Source: Berghia stephanieae (lineage: Eukaryota; Mollusca; Gastropoda; Nudibranchia; Aeolidiidae). Taken from it: 64,000 bases of DNA. The position numbers and the translations under genes were made by a program. Location: NCBI GenBank assembly GCA_034508935.3, contig CM067446.1:53826621-53890620 (forward strand), written 5' to 3'. This document shows, in pieces, positions 1-11,059 of the stretch (its first letter is position 1; every line of letters starts with the position of its first letter). The notes below the pieces were generated by a model. It was not told where the DNA came from. It ran no database searches and was given only the letters and a program-made list of their open reading frames with translations.

Positions 1-310
1 CACTCTATCAGAGGGCAGGGCTTTGCAGTATAGGTTTGTGTGGTCATCTGTAGGTGAATGGGCTGGGCAACAGGTAGACAATGAACATTATCACCACTCT
101 ATTTGTGACAAAGAAAGTATTGGACTGGAACCCTCAGGGCAGAAGATCAAGGGGAAGGCCACGAGGAACATGGAGAAGAATTAAAGAAGCTGATATACAC
201 AGAAGTGGTAAGACCTGGTATGAGATTAAAAAGTTAGCTCAGGATAGAAAAGGATGGAAACTGTTTGTCTGTGGCCTATAAACCCTGACCCAGGGTGAAA
301 AAAGGCAATG
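1..310 (+). mobile_element. LINE 3' fragment (end of reverse-transcriptase ORF)
   Basis: An open frame from about 111 to 281 encodes the end of a non-LTR retrotransposon polyprotein. The run WNPQGRRSRGRPRGTWRR followed by KKLAQDRKGWK is the usual C-terminal signature of invertebrate LINE ORF2 proteins, where the consensus reads roughly NPQGKRKRGRP and LAQDRDxWR. A stop and a short tail with ATGATGAT follow. The fragment sits between two diverged copies of one flanking sequence (about 20-90 and 325-415, sharing TTTGCAGTAT, GGGCTGGGCA and AGACAATGA), so it may be a later insertion or part of a local duplication. The clade is not resolved. Confidence 0.7.
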
Positions 311-419
311 ATGATGATTTGAGATTTGCAGTATGGGTTAGTGGAGGTCATTTGTGACCATTAGATAGGAGGTGAGGGGGCTGGGCATAGTCTAGACAAC
401 AGATAGACAATGACAGTTG

Positions 420-1332
420 TAAGGAGAGAATGAGTGATACCCTTGTTTTGAGATTGACAACTGTGCATTGTGACCAATGTGGTTGGTGAGAGCTTATTGT
501 CTCTCATCAGAGCTAATCTCTTTGACTCTTACAAATTTCGAGAACAAAATCTCTAAAAGTTAATCCAATGTTAATAAGATGTCCGCTAGCATCAAAGCTT
601 TTGCTTGTCAAAATCTATAAAAAGGACTGCCATATGGTTTTTATTTCAATCAAATTGCTCATTCTGCAGTGGACTAAGAAAAATGTTTACAACACTGGTT
701 TCAGTTTACCATATATAGTATGAAACTGATTAGTGGTTAATTCAAAATTGCAATAAAAACTCACAGCAAAAAGTGGTGAGAACAGTCTCCCATCATTGTA
801 TCTGAAGAAATCAACCAAAAGATACCGCAGCTTGGAAAAAAACATGAAGACTGAGAAACCATGGCTTCCCCTAACAAGAGGAACAATATCATGTTACAGA
901 AAATAAAATTCAAACCATCTGTGAGCCCAATTCGTCTCCTAATCCATCTCAAACACAACTTGCCGAAAAGCATGGGATCTCCTGGTCAGATTTCAAGAAT
1001 ATTATAAAAATAGTGAAGCATTGAAAAGAGTGCCAGGAGATCATTAAATCTAAATCGCAATAATGGCCACTGCTTCAAGAGAACTGAGCTGAGCAGAGGA
1101 AAGATAGCAAGAGAAAGGAAAACTGTCCTCTGTAAATTCAGAGGGAAAATGTTGCAAAAGTGGGCAGGAAACTCAACTTTAGTTAATCACAATATTTTCG
1201 TGATCCCAAGGTGTTGCGATTATCTGGAGTGGACTCTAATAGTAATGGCAATAAAGTCATTTATGACTAATGAGAGCCTGTTAAAAACTAGTAAAAAGTA
1301 GACAAATAAATAATAGATTTTGTAAATAATAT
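420..1332 (-). other. Likely 3' UTR and downstream flank of the minus-strand gene
   Basis: No coding potential is seen. On the minus strand an AATAAA signal lies at about 644-639, which would give a 3' UTR of roughly 690 nt for the gene ending at 1333. No closer canonical signal was found. Confidence 0.35.
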
Positions 1333-2115
1333 TCATGAATGCAACTGGTAATCCGGCACAACCCTTTGCAAACGTGAAAGATGAGCCTCATACAAGAGTT
1401 TGTTGTTGTTGTAGTAGTGGGGATTTTCTGCCATCCCTAACTCAGGATCGTATGGTCCGTTAGGCAGATCATCCTCCAACAAAGGCTCATGTACTCGCCC
1501 ATGACCAAGATTTGTGGCTGCAACAGGGTTAGAATGATGACTTATGTCAGCATGAGTAGTTGCATAATGACTGTTGACTAGGCTGACATCAGGACAAGAA
1601 GACATTGGGATACGGCTGTTGACAAACGGATCAGCTGACTGTGATGGATAAACAGAGAGCAGGTTTTGTTGCTGCTGATGTGAGATACTATTGAGATGTT
1701 GGTGATTGTGATGATGAAGTTGGTTATCATTACAAGGAAATGACTGATGGGTATTGTCTGAATTGTGAACACTGTCACTGGTGTTTAACATGATAGGGTC
1801 CCTTGATATCATTTCATTTGATGCACCTAGATATGTGTTACATGATGAGGATTGCTGAGAATGTGAATATGAATGGGCTGGATGGCGGATCATATTTGAG
1901 GTACTGGCAATGTTGTAGTTATAGTCAGTAGGGATGGAAGAAAGAGATTGTAGTTTATCTCCGGTTTGGTTGTTGTGGTAACTCAAGGATGTGTTATTCT
2001 GCTGTTGATGATTCAGAAATGGATGAGAAGACACCCCAACTCCATCAGGAGTAAGGGTTGATATAAATGCCTCTGGATTGTTGTTGTTGTTGGGGAGCCC
2101 ATTTACTTGGTGATA
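1333..2115 (-). CDS. Last coding exon of an Asn/Gln/His-rich protein, possibly FAM104/VCF-like
   Basis: The exon begins after a clean acceptor (TTTTATAATTTTCAG on the minus strand) at a codon boundary and runs 260 codons to TGA. The product is low in complexity and rich in Asn, Gln, His and Ser, with N and Q runs. It closes with a conserved-looking tail: ENPHYYNNNKLLYEAHLSRL and about a dozen further residues. Joined to the exons at 3827-3857 and 6663-6761 it gives a 299-residue protein with a basic, KR-containing N terminus. That N terminus, and a C-terminal helix resembling LxEAHxxxLQ, recall the FAM104/VCF family of nuclear VCP/p97 cofactors. This is my recollection of the family pattern, not a search result. 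The ENPHY motif could also be read as an NPxY signal. The exon structure is well supported; the family name is not. Confidence 0.75.
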   Translation of the reverse strand, partial: YHQVNGLPNNNNNPEAFISTLTPDGVGVSSHPFLNHQQQNNTSLSYHNNQTGDKLQSLSSIPTDYNYNIASTSNMIRHPAHSYSHSQQSSSCNTYLGASNEMISRDPIMLNTSDSVHNSDNTHQSFPCNDNQLHHHNHQHLNSISHQQQQNLLSVYPSQSADPFVNSRIPMSSCPDVSLVNSHYATTHADISHHSNPVAATNLGHGRVHEPLLEDDLPNGPYDPELGMAENPHYYNNNKLLYEAHLSRLQRVVPDYQLHS

Positions 2116-2265
2116 CTGAAAATTATAAAAATATACATTTTTATTGTCTTTAACAAACATGATGAATAATAAAAAATGTTAGCATTAATGACGCTTGAAA
2201 GAATGCTCGGTGTCAACCTCTCTACACATAGAATCACAAAAATCCTGTACTAGTATTACATCATT

Positions 2266-2395
2266 ACCAATATTGTAATCATCATTATCCTTATCATTTA
2301 TTATTATTATTACTATTATTATTATTATCATCATCATTATTTTGTATTTATATTATTTGAATTATTATTATCATTATCATCATTATTATTACAGT
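2266..2395. repeat. Interrupted (ATT/ATC)n low-complexity tract
   Basis: Mixed ATT and ATC triplets lie in the last intron of the minus-strand gene. They are followed at about 2393 by CAGTGCAAGCCACTTAATTGGAACAG-type sequence that resembles the end of a Tigger/pogo element, but I could not locate a matching second end. Confidence 0.6.
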
Positions 2396-2939
2396 GCAAG
2401 CCACTTAATTGGAACAGTACAGTTGCAAAGAAATTATTCCAATCATGCGGCGTTCCAATTAACTACTTCCACTGGTGAACTCTAGTGGAACAATCTATTA
2501 AAACCCAACATATCTTTTGCAGTGGCTATATATTTATTATATTGCAATATAGAGCATCCTTTTATCTGTTTGTCCAGAATTTTATTTTCCATTCTTCGCT
2601 ACATTTAACTTTATATGTGTGTAGTCATGATGATGGATGAAAGAGAATGTGTTACCCTAATTCATAATCATAACTTCACATTCATATTGAATTGTCAGGA
2701 AATCCATAACTCGAAAAGAGGCCAACTGAATTAAGGATCCATGAATCCTAATCCACAATTATCCACAATACATTATACAATTTTAATCAACACAGCATGC
2801 CATTGTCAAAAGCAAATCAACTATTGCAACATTACCTGCACTCTCGTTTATCATTTGTTACTCACAAATACTGGCAAATGGCTGAACTGCAACATATTAC
2901 CAAATTAAAGGGTGGTAAGACTTAATCATAACTACATTT

Positions 2940-3475
2940 CTGGGAGGGGATCCTGACCTCCCATAGCGGGCAGGGAGGTACACACTGTGTCTTCTATCCC
3001 CTTATATCTGTTTTCCAACACGCTTTCTGTCTTTGTCTTGGAATGAGATTACTTAGTTTTTTTTCCTGGCCCTGGTCGGAGTCCTGGCTGGGAGGGAAAC
3101 AGTCAAATGCATAGTTATTGTTTTGGGAGATGATATTTTTTTTCCTTGTAAATCATCTCTGTTATGTATTAGTATATTTGTTATTTTTTAATGTATAATG
3201 TAAGCATTTGAGTGTGTTCCTCTTTGTTGGATTTTGTTCTTGTGTCTGGATGAGACCTATAGGTGATCTCAAACTAAGTAAATTGGTGATATGCTCTTGG
3301 AATCTACATCTGATCCCTATTTGTTCCCAATTCCCCTATGTCTTACTTTCTCTTGGATGCTTCAATTGTAATTCTAGAACTTTTTACTATCCCATTTTCT
3401 TCCTATTTACTGGCGCTGATATAACCTAAATGTGTTGCAAGCGCCGTAAAACCCTTAAAAACAAAACAAAACAAA
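2940..3475 (+). mobile_element. ~530-bp retroposon, copy A (full length, 13-bp target duplication)
   Basis: The copy begins near CTGGGAGGGGATCCTGACC and ends in GCGCCGTAAAACCCTTAAAA plus an AAAC-rich tail. It is flanked by perfect 13-bp direct repeats CATAACTACATTT at 2927-2939 and 3476-3488. The tail and target duplication indicate target-primed reverse transcription. Close to the 3' end GGCGCT and AGCGCC can pair as a hairpin, a layout common in LINE and SINE 3' tails. No A/B-box promoter or convincing ORF was recognised. Further copies lie at 47.7, 50.1, 51.2, 52.5, 53.9, 57.1, 58.2 and 58.3 kb. Confidence 0.88.
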
Positions 3476-3516
3476 CATAACTACATTTGTTATAGAAGAT
3501 TTGAGCAAGTGTGTAT

Positions 3517-3660
3517 GAAAATGAAACAGTGCCAAACAAAGCAAGAAAGTAAAAAAATAAAAAAGCATCCCAAAAAGTCGCTCATCCTCGACTGGGGATC
3601 GAACTTCAGACCTTCTGATTACCAGTCAGACGTGCTACCATTTCCCCACACAGCCTCCTG
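3517..3660 (-). mobile_element. tRNA-derived SINE (Thr-like head)
   Basis: On the minus strand a tRNA-like head carries an A-box-like GGGGAAATGGTAGCACG, an anticodon arm reading TCTGA-CTGGTAA-TCAGA (anticodon GGT, Thr-like) and a B box AGTTCGATCCCC. The acceptor stem does not close, so this is not a working tRNA. A downstream body contains GCTTTGTTTGGCACTGTTTC. A second member at 17.17-17.30 kb shares both head and body, which makes this a dispersed SINE. Confidence 0.7.
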
Positions 3661-3826
3661 ATAGTTAAGACAATTCCTATATTCTTCACAAGGGTAAGCA
3701 TTTTATGCTGTGAATCCTCGCTTACATCACACAACACAAACACTGAACACGAGAGGAAGACGAAGACATTTGAGTAGCTCCATTTTTAATTTTAATTACG
3801 GAAAAGTCTGTCAGTATGATCATTAC

Positions 3827-3857
3827 CTGTCTTTGACAGATTCCATGAGCTTTTCCT
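3827..3857 (-). CDS. 31-nt internal micro-exon of the same minus-strand gene
   Basis: On the minus strand a pyrimidine-rich acceptor ending CTTCAACAG precedes 31 nt, followed by donor GTAATG. The length is exactly what is needed to join the phase-2 donor at 6663 to the phase-0 acceptor at 2115. The first base completes a Glu codon and ten codons follow (GKAHGICQRQ). Phase agreement on both sides is the main evidence. The exon is too short for ORF-based gene finding. Confidence 0.72.
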
Positions 3858-4184
3858 CTGTTGAAGACATAAAAAAGAAAAGATAATTACATATAACAGC
3901 CACGCAGGTTCATGCATTCATAGGTAGTAAATCAGTTCATCAGGAAATAAGGGTATAAAAAGGCTCAAATACCAACATTAATCTGGACCGCCCATTTTAA
4001 CTCCAATATGGACATTGTCCCCAGAGCAAACCAATGTGTTAAGAAATACTCATTCACTGCAGCTTTATGGTCTGGTAATATAACAATCTGCTTGTGACAT
4101 GTAAGTCCTAGGTTAGAGTCCCGCTATAGCAAAGCAAAGTTGAGCCCTTGGATTAGGTGGTTACTTACATTTTCTCACCACACC

Positions 4185-4309
<125 letters not shown>

Positions 4310-4698
4310 TACTTTATCCATAAAAAAAAAAATGGAAATTCGTTTACAGACGTGGCATGCATAAAAATGTATAAACACAAAGTTGAGAATCTATGGCGAC
4401 AATGTATACATATATATATATATAACACCAAAGTGTTAAATGAGTAACCTGCCGGTAACATCTGTTTCTATTAAAAGAAATATGTAATAGCACCTCAACG
4501 GTACCCTGTCTGTCCCAAGTTATGGCATCGCCTTTCGCTTGGGAACCCATTAAAAAGTGTTTGAGAACATATGGTGAATGTTATGCTAAATTAAATCTCC
4601 CTTTGTTTCCATTTAGTTATCAGTTGTAAGACATTTTGGGGAAAATGTATGTGCTACCATTAAATAATTGAACAATATTGAGACCTTTAAAATGCACT

Positions 4699-5096
4699 CA
4701 TGGGTGCCAGCAGGAAGAAGTGCTGAAACCTGAAACTAAAATCTAGGCTCTTTGCCAAACCTGAAAATGTTCCTACTGAAAATGTGGCCTAAACTTTACT
4801 CTTATTTCATCACTGTTTTTATACCATTATGAAATGATTACACAGCAAACATATTGACACAAAGAGGAAATTAATTTGATTTTAAAACTTATAATACATA
4901 GTGAAATACTCACAGCGCAGTCGTCTCTCTCTAGGGGAGCCAAAGAACAGAGAGAGACAGAGAATACCAGAGGTACTTCCTCAACATTTTTTAAAAAATT
5001 TATTTATTTTACTCAAAACACTGAAACTGGAGGTATTTGACTTTGAGATATCGCGAAACCGGAATTCTGGCATGAACCGGAAAACTGGCACCCATG
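4699..5096. mobile_element. Small non-autonomous hAT-type element (8-bp target duplication)
   Basis: Perfect 12-bp TIRs, CATGGGTGCCAG on the left and CTGGCACCCATG on the right, bound a 398-bp segment. It is flanked by perfect 8-bp direct repeats AATGCACT at 4691-4698 and 5097-5104. Eight-base duplications with CA...TG ends are diagnostic of the hAT superfamily. No transposase is present. The TIR resembles that of the 2.1-kb element at 58.66 kb (CAGGGATGCCAC), and both right ends contain CCGGAAAA. Confidence 0.85.
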
Positions 5097-5205
5097 AATG
5101 CACTGCTGTCATAATAGCTAAATTAAAAAGATTACAATATGCATTTTTTTCAGTATTTAGGGGCAGATGGAATTAAAGTATCTAAAAAGTCAATCAGTTA
5201 TGAAT

Positions 5206-5396
5206 AAGAAGAAGAAGAAGAAAAAGAAGAAGAAGAAGAAGAAGAAGAAGAAGAAGAAGAAGAAGAAGAAGAAGAAGAAGAAGAAGAGAAGAAGCAGAAG
5301 AAGAAGAAGAAGAAGAAGAAGAAGAAGAAGAAGAAGAAGAAGAAGAAGAAGAAGAAGAAGAAGAAGAAGAAGAAGAAGAAGAAGAAGAAGAAGAAT
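5206..5396. repeat. (GAA)n microsatellite
   Basis: About 190 bp of nearly uninterrupted GAA/AAG triplets, purine-rich on the plus strand. The Lys, Arg and Leu runs in translation are not genes. Confidence 0.95.
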
Positions 5397-5466
5397 TATA
5401 TTCATTTTGCTGGTCTTTCCACTGTTCCTGATGTGTCTCCAGCTACCTAGCCCCTGAACTGATATA

Positions 5467-6634
5467 CAGTAAAATTACTTTAAACCGAAAGAAGCTAAAC
5501 CGAAAAATACCTTAAACCGCAAAGAATTTAATAAATTGTACTAGTTTCTTTATTATCTTTGTACTAATTCTTACGATGAACCGAAAGACTTCTAAGCAGG
5601 ACTTTCTTTAAACCGAAACAATTTGAGAGCACCTTCCTTTTTTCTCTCTCTATTTTTCTTCAAAAATTCGGGAAGGAGGCCACATGTAATAATGCCCGGG
5701 GATATTAAACAAAGAGCGTAAGTATAAGATGAGGGTGATGGGTGGGTTGGGGGGTAGGCAAACACTTCAATCACTGCACTTGGGCTTGGCCAACACCACA
5801 ATCGCACAGACTGGAAAAAGAAGACAGCGGGTGACTGGCAGGCGAAAAATGAGGAAAGAGGGGGAGTTGGGATGTAGAATCACGCAAGCGAGATGTTCTC
5901 GCTCGTGTGTTGATGCGTTGGAACTGACTGGATTTTCAACACGACAATAAGGAGGGGGGTGGTAGACAACTTACCATTGACATGCCATTTCATTTCCACT
6001 TAGTTTAAATGTGTGTGTGTGTGAGGGAGGGGGGGGGGGGAAGGTTCTATGTAATTAGGCCTTTGAACCTAATGGCTTTTCAACAAAAGAGAGATGTGTA
6101 GTAGACAGCTTAGCATTGATACGCCTTTTCATTTCCATTTCACCTCGGAGTAGCTGCGCATCATTCATTATCAATTATCGCACAAGAACTTTCGATCTTA
6201 TTTTAGCTTTGCATTTTACTAAAAGATGTCTAAAAGAAAGCACTATGCTTACACGTTGGAGTTTAAAATCAAAATACTATGTGAAGTCGATGAAAAAAAA
6301 GTTGATCAAGACGGAGATATGTAAAATACACGGCATCCCAAACTCAACTCTTTCAACAATTTTGAATTGAAAACAAAAACCCCAAAAATATTTTTAAAAC
6401 ACACAAAATAAAAAAAAAAATAAATAGATAAATTTTTTAATGGTTACGAAGACGGCATTTATTCAACAACTCCATTTAACGGGAAACCCATGATACGATT
6501 AAATGAGCAAATTCCTTAAATAGTTACTACCCTTGAAAAACATTGCAAAACGGGAACTTGCTTTAAACCAAAATGTCTTTAAACCGAAATGGTTTAGAAG
6601 GTCCCCAAAATTTCTGTTTAAAGTAATTCTACTG
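5467..6634 (+). mobile_element. Pogo/Tigger-like DNA element, copy 1
   Basis: The element runs from CAGTAAAATTACTTTAAACC to the inverted end AAAGTAATTCTACTG and is flanked by TA on both sides. TA duplication with CAGTA ends fits the pogo/Tigger branch of Tc1/mariner. Several TTTAAACCGAAA motifs recur near both ends and look like binding repeats. From 6225 an ATG opens MSKRKHYAYTLEFKIKILCE and a second frame continues TEICKIHGIPNSTLSTILN, which together look like the start of a CENP-B/psq-type helix-turn-helix. The catalytic DDE part is missing, so the element depends on another for movement. Confidence 0.85.
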
Positions 6635-6662
6635 TATATCTAAAATATTATTAAATACTTAC

Positions 6663-6761
6663 TCAAGGTGTAAAGAGTTGATCCTTTTGGAAATGGGAAG
6701 ACATTCATCAGCATCGTCTAAATCATCATGGGACCTCTTACGATTCATTTTTATTATTATC
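6663..6761 (-). CDS. First coding exon of the minus-strand gene (basic nuclear-type N terminus)
   Basis: On the minus strand the acceptor TTATATTTTTTTTAG is followed by 13 nt of leader and an ATG at 6748. The peptide MNRKRSHDDLDDADECLPIS and SKRINSLHLE runs to a GTAAGT donor in phase 2. The mix of KR clusters and acidic residues looks like a nuclear protein start. Because an acceptor precedes the ATG, at least one untranslated 5' exon should lie upstream. It may start near the promoter-like segment at 11.05-11.4 kb, but I cannot place it. Confidence 0.7.
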
Positions 6762-7177
6762 CTAAAAAAAATATAAGAGAGAAAGACCAAGAAAATCCTT
6801 GTTATGATAGTAGCAGTAGCATAAGTAGTTTTAGTAGTAGTAGTAGTGCTAGTAGTAGTATCAGTAGTAGTAGTGTAGTTTTCACATGACAACAGTGCCT
6901 GTTTTTCAAATGAAACAGTTTTTAATAATCAAATTCGTCAATCTTAATACCTTGTCTTTTCTTATGCATACTTGCTTTTCTAACACCTGCTTGACAGAGA
7001 TAGGAAAGACACAGGATGATAATCTTATCGCCATACGATCGTGACAGTTCATCAGCCACAGCAGAATTATGGTTTAACCTATCAGTTATCCTGGTAAATA
7101 CACAAAACTCTAGATACATAAAACACATGGCCAAAAATCAGCATTGATTGTTAATTGGGGGTTTGGCTCTTGTTAGT

Positions 7178-7262
7178 TATAGGTCCCTATAGCTCAGTTG
7201 ATATAGCACTTGTTTCACGTGCAAAGGGAATGAGATCAATCCTGAGTGCAGTCGAATTTTTT
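7178..7262 (+). mobile_element. tRNA-like SINE head or tRNA pseudogene (Val-like)
   Basis: The segment reads TATAGCTCAGTTGATATAGC (A box), an arm around TTTCACGTG with apparent anticodon CAC, and GAGATCAATCCTGAG (degenerate B box), followed by a T run that would end pol III transcription. The stems do not pair well enough for a working tRNA. Confidence 0.5.
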
Positions 7263-7387
7263 TTTTTGACCTGAAAAGGGAAAAGAATGAAAACCAGGAA
7301 GAGTAGAAATTAAGTAGAACATCCCCTCACCCCATCAATTTTGCATCATTAATCCAAAGTGGTGCCATACAAACAAATGGACTGTCT

Positions 7388-8570
7388 ATTTGCAATAGTA
7401 CTGCAAATAACATTTCCGATATGAAATTGCTATTTGCAATAGTAGAGACATTCTCTTGACCTGACAACCATTTCTTTCCTCACACTTATCTCATCACTGT
7501 CTTTTCTGTTCAAAATGGTGGTGTTGTCAAATGGCTTTAAGTTGATTGCAACATTTAGTGGACTGAGAATTGAGATTTTGAATGTTTCAATTCTTCCTTC
7601 AAGTCTGAAACTTGACTAGATTGGGTTTATTTTTTTTACAGCAATCCATGGAAATTTACCCACGTCTTTTTCCGATCATTCGATCACATCTTGATATCTA
7701 TTAGAACTTATCTCTTTTCTATTTTATGAATAATCCTTGTTTTATTATTTTATTTACAGTATGTTAAAATAGGTTCCAGAAAATCCTCCACCTCTCTCTC
7801 TCTCCAGTGCTCATATATCAGTATTCCTGCAAATAAAAGTTATCATCAATAATCTACCACAACCACCACCACCATATCATCATCACTACAACCACTACCA
7901 CAGCTACCACCACAACATTATCAATACTACAACAGCCACCACCACCATCACATATCAGCATTATCATCCTCCTCCACCGCTACTACAACCACTACATCAC
8001 CATCATTACCACCACGACTCCAACCATCAAAGCATCATCACTATCTTTACTATCACAATATAACCACCACCACCAAATCATCACCATCTTTACTACCACA
8101 ACTATATAACCATACGACCACATTATTATCTTCACTAACGACTATCACCATCACCACTACACCAACAAACAAATAATCATCATTAAATACACGACCACAA
8201 CCACCATATATTACCACTAATCCTACTTCTACAGCCACAACCTCATTACCATCATCATTACAATCATCAATACTGCAACTACCTCAACATCATCATCATC
8301 ACTATCACCACAAATACAACCACATTATCATCATTACTATCACAACTACAGTAACCACAAACACATCATCATCACAATTTCTAACAGCATCATCCTCATA
8401 AACAATACAGTATACATTTTATTTCTTATTGTTATGAATGCTCTGTCTACAAGCAGTACTACTGCAAATAACAATGCTGAACTAATAAACTATTGCAAAC
8501 AATAAAACAAACCACTACTGCAAATAATAAATGAAAACATATTAGTTTGCAGAACTACTGCAAATAACGA
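7388..8570. mobile_element. Putative TIR element containing an ACC/ATC triplet array
   Basis: The left end CTATTTGCAATAGTACTGC and the right end, which reads GTTATTTGCAGTAGTTCTGC on the reverse strand, are imperfect inverted repeats. A second inverted pair lies just inside each end (TTTGCAATAGTAGAGACATT against AATGCTCTGTCTACAAGCAG). Between them, 7855-8400 is an irregular CCA/TCA/ACC array. No ORF with transposase features and no clear target duplication was found. Confidence 0.5.
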
Positions 8571-8799
8571 AAAGGAAGAAAAACTACCAGTTAAAATCCA
8601 TTATAGCGACATCTTCTCCATAGCACCATGGAGTCAAGGTTTCGATTTTTTTCCTAATATATCATTTGTATTAAAAATTAAAAAACTCACCATACATTTT
8701 AGTAAAAGCCCTGTGAAGATAAGGCGGTAATCGCAAACTTCAAATTGATGATAGCCATGGAAAATTTGTGATCCAATAAAAACATTTGCATTCCGAATT

Positions 8800-8868
8800 G
8801 TTATCCCCAGACACCTGTCTGGGGATAACGAATTTTCATTATCCCCAGACAGGCGTCTGGGAATAAAT
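8800..8868. repeat. Two adjacent hairpins with the same stem
   Basis: At 8800-8829 a perfect 14-bp stem GTTATCCCCAGACA closes on a 2-nt loop. At 8838-8868 a slightly imperfect copy (ATTATCCCCAGAC with loop AGGC) follows after 8 nt. The spacing and shared stem suggest a folded transposon end or a fold-back element. Confidence 0.75.
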
Positions 8869-9668
8869 GAATAATGACAGCCTAACACTTAACACTTTCT
8901 TCTTTTGCACATGATTTACAGGAGCAAAATAGGATTCTGTACTTTTGCATTTGTGTTATTTAACTCACCCTTTGTCTTTGTACTCAGAGTTAAACAAAAC
9001 AATGAAGAAACTCTTTTGTTACTTTAACTCTAACTCAGATCTATTGTAATTGTGAATCCCCGAGCCCACGCCCACACACTGCGGCTTTCCGTTTCCACGG
9101 CCTACACACCACAAATTTAACTTAATTTAAGCTACAGTTCAAATAATTCATTATCACCTTTAAAAATATGAGGAGTCAGTGCTCAACTCTAACATAATCA
9201 AGAGTTGGGCTATTCATTCAATATACCGTGACTGGTAGTAGTGACTTTAAAAGGCCAGTTTGGAAATTGATGATGAATCAGAATGAATGAGATCTTGTTT
9301 TCGATGCTCACTCGACCCAATGTTTACCTCAAAAGCAAAACCGGAAATAATCACTCTGTTGAATAATTATCGAAAGTGACGATGAAAAAAATATAGTGAA
9401 AGACCATCCATGTGCGAACGACACAAATGTATATAGCTGAATGAAATAGAAGAGGTATGAATTCGCTCATTTATAGAGTGCATTTCTCCTCTTTCATGGC
9501 TAAATATAATCAAATTTCTATTTCATACAGCACACATCAGCAATTTGGGGTCGTTTTGTATGCACTGCTAGGTACTCATTCACATTGAGTCGAGTCTAGT
9601 ACGGTTAACAAAATAAGTGCCAACAATGGACACACGGAAAACAAGATCTCCAATGAATTCACTTGTCC

Positions 9669-9670
<2 letters not shown>

Positions 9671-9755
<85 letters not shown>

Positions 9756-9776
9756 CTCATCATCATCATCACACAC

Positions 9777-9832
<56 letters not shown>

Positions 9833-9860
9833 TATCATCATCATATATATTATTATTATA

Positions 9861-9925
<65 letters not shown>

Positions 9926-9930
9926 TATTA

Positions 9931-9991
<61 letters not shown>

Positions 9992-10009
9992 TTATTATCA
10001 TCATCATTA

Positions 10010-10081
<72 letters not shown>

Positions 10082-10138
10082 TATTATTATTATTATTATT
10101 ATTAATATTATTATTATTATTATAATCATTATTATTAC

Positions 10139-10217
<79 letters not shown>

Positions 10218-10225
10218 CATTGTCA
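9671..10225. repeat. Long (ATT/ATC)n triplet array
   Basis: About 555 bp of ATT repeats with a block of ATC (about 9757-9845). It is the longest simple array in the window and may be collapsed or mis-sized in the assembly. Confidence 0.95.
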
Positions 10226-11050
10226 TCATCATCATCAACATGGAACGAAATTACGTCAATCAGCTTTTTGTTATTGCCTTTTGCCAATATTTTAATGATT
10301 AGTTCTCACCATAGAATTAAACGGTAAATTCCTTGGTTCTCACAAAATTATATCACGTAAATCTAGGATTATCGGTGGAAGTTTTTTTTAATTTTTCGAA
10401 AGAGAAAAAAGAAGAAGAAAGAAGAAAATTATATGATTGTCAGGTTGGTGTTTGCAATGCCACGGAAAAATTGCTCTGACATTTGAACGCACAATTTTAC
10501 TCATTTTTACCCTTCAACTGTCAAGACATGGCAAATTTAAAAAGATTCAAGACACTAATTTATGGAAAGTAAAATAAAGGGTGTAAATGTGATATATAAT
10601 ATAACAGATACAACACGGAGTAAACAACGTTTCTATCTTTCTTTTGGTAAACGTGAAAAGATAATATAGATAGAGCTAAGTTGACGCCACTCAGGTCTTT
10701 GTTATTGTTTTGTTTGGTTTTTTTTTTGCCATCCACGTTTATGTCTAATTCTCACTTTACTGTATTATCCAGACTATAAAAGTTCATGGTTACACGGAGT
10801 TTTGTGTGTTGGTCTGTTATACTTCCGGATGGCACTGTTGTGAGCTTCTTAGCCACGCGCATACTATCAATATATATTTTACATAGTGAAGTTAGTTTTG
10901 CAACCAGGAGGGGAAAAGGGGGAGGGGAGGGACCAAGGAAGATGTAAACAAAAACATTACACCGTTGACCTAAATGAACAAAAGAGATCGAGAAAAAATT
11001 GAATTGTTCTCAAAAAAAGAGAAATTAAACTTAAGTGAGAATTAGCGCTA
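10226..11050. other. Intergenic sequence, no gene seen
   Basis: AT-rich sequence with short homopolymers. No supported ORF, RNA gene or repeat boundary was found. Confidence 0.5.
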
Positions 11051-11059
11051 ATACGCTTC

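Noticed and set aside
3208-3429. Recurring ~73-codon frame beginning MSVFLFVGFC
   Set aside because: It recurs at 50406 and, inverted, at 57.5 kb only because it lies in the retroposon family. Other copies of the family break it, so it is not considered a real protein.
3582-3655. tRNA-Thr (GGT) gene
   Set aside because: The anticodon arm and B box are recognisable, but the acceptor and T stems do not pair, and a related copy at 17.2 kb shares non-tRNA body sequence, so it is a SINE.
5167-5457. Long Lys/Arg, Leu and Phe open frames
   Set aside because: Pure translation of the (GAA)n microsatellite; no initiation context, splice sites or non-repeat sequence.
7178-7262. tRNA-Val (CAC) gene
   Set aside because: Degenerate B box and mismatched stems.
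9617-10295. Open frames of 160-210 codons rich in Leu, Ile, Tyr, Ser and His
   Set aside because: Produced by the ATT/ATC array in different frames.
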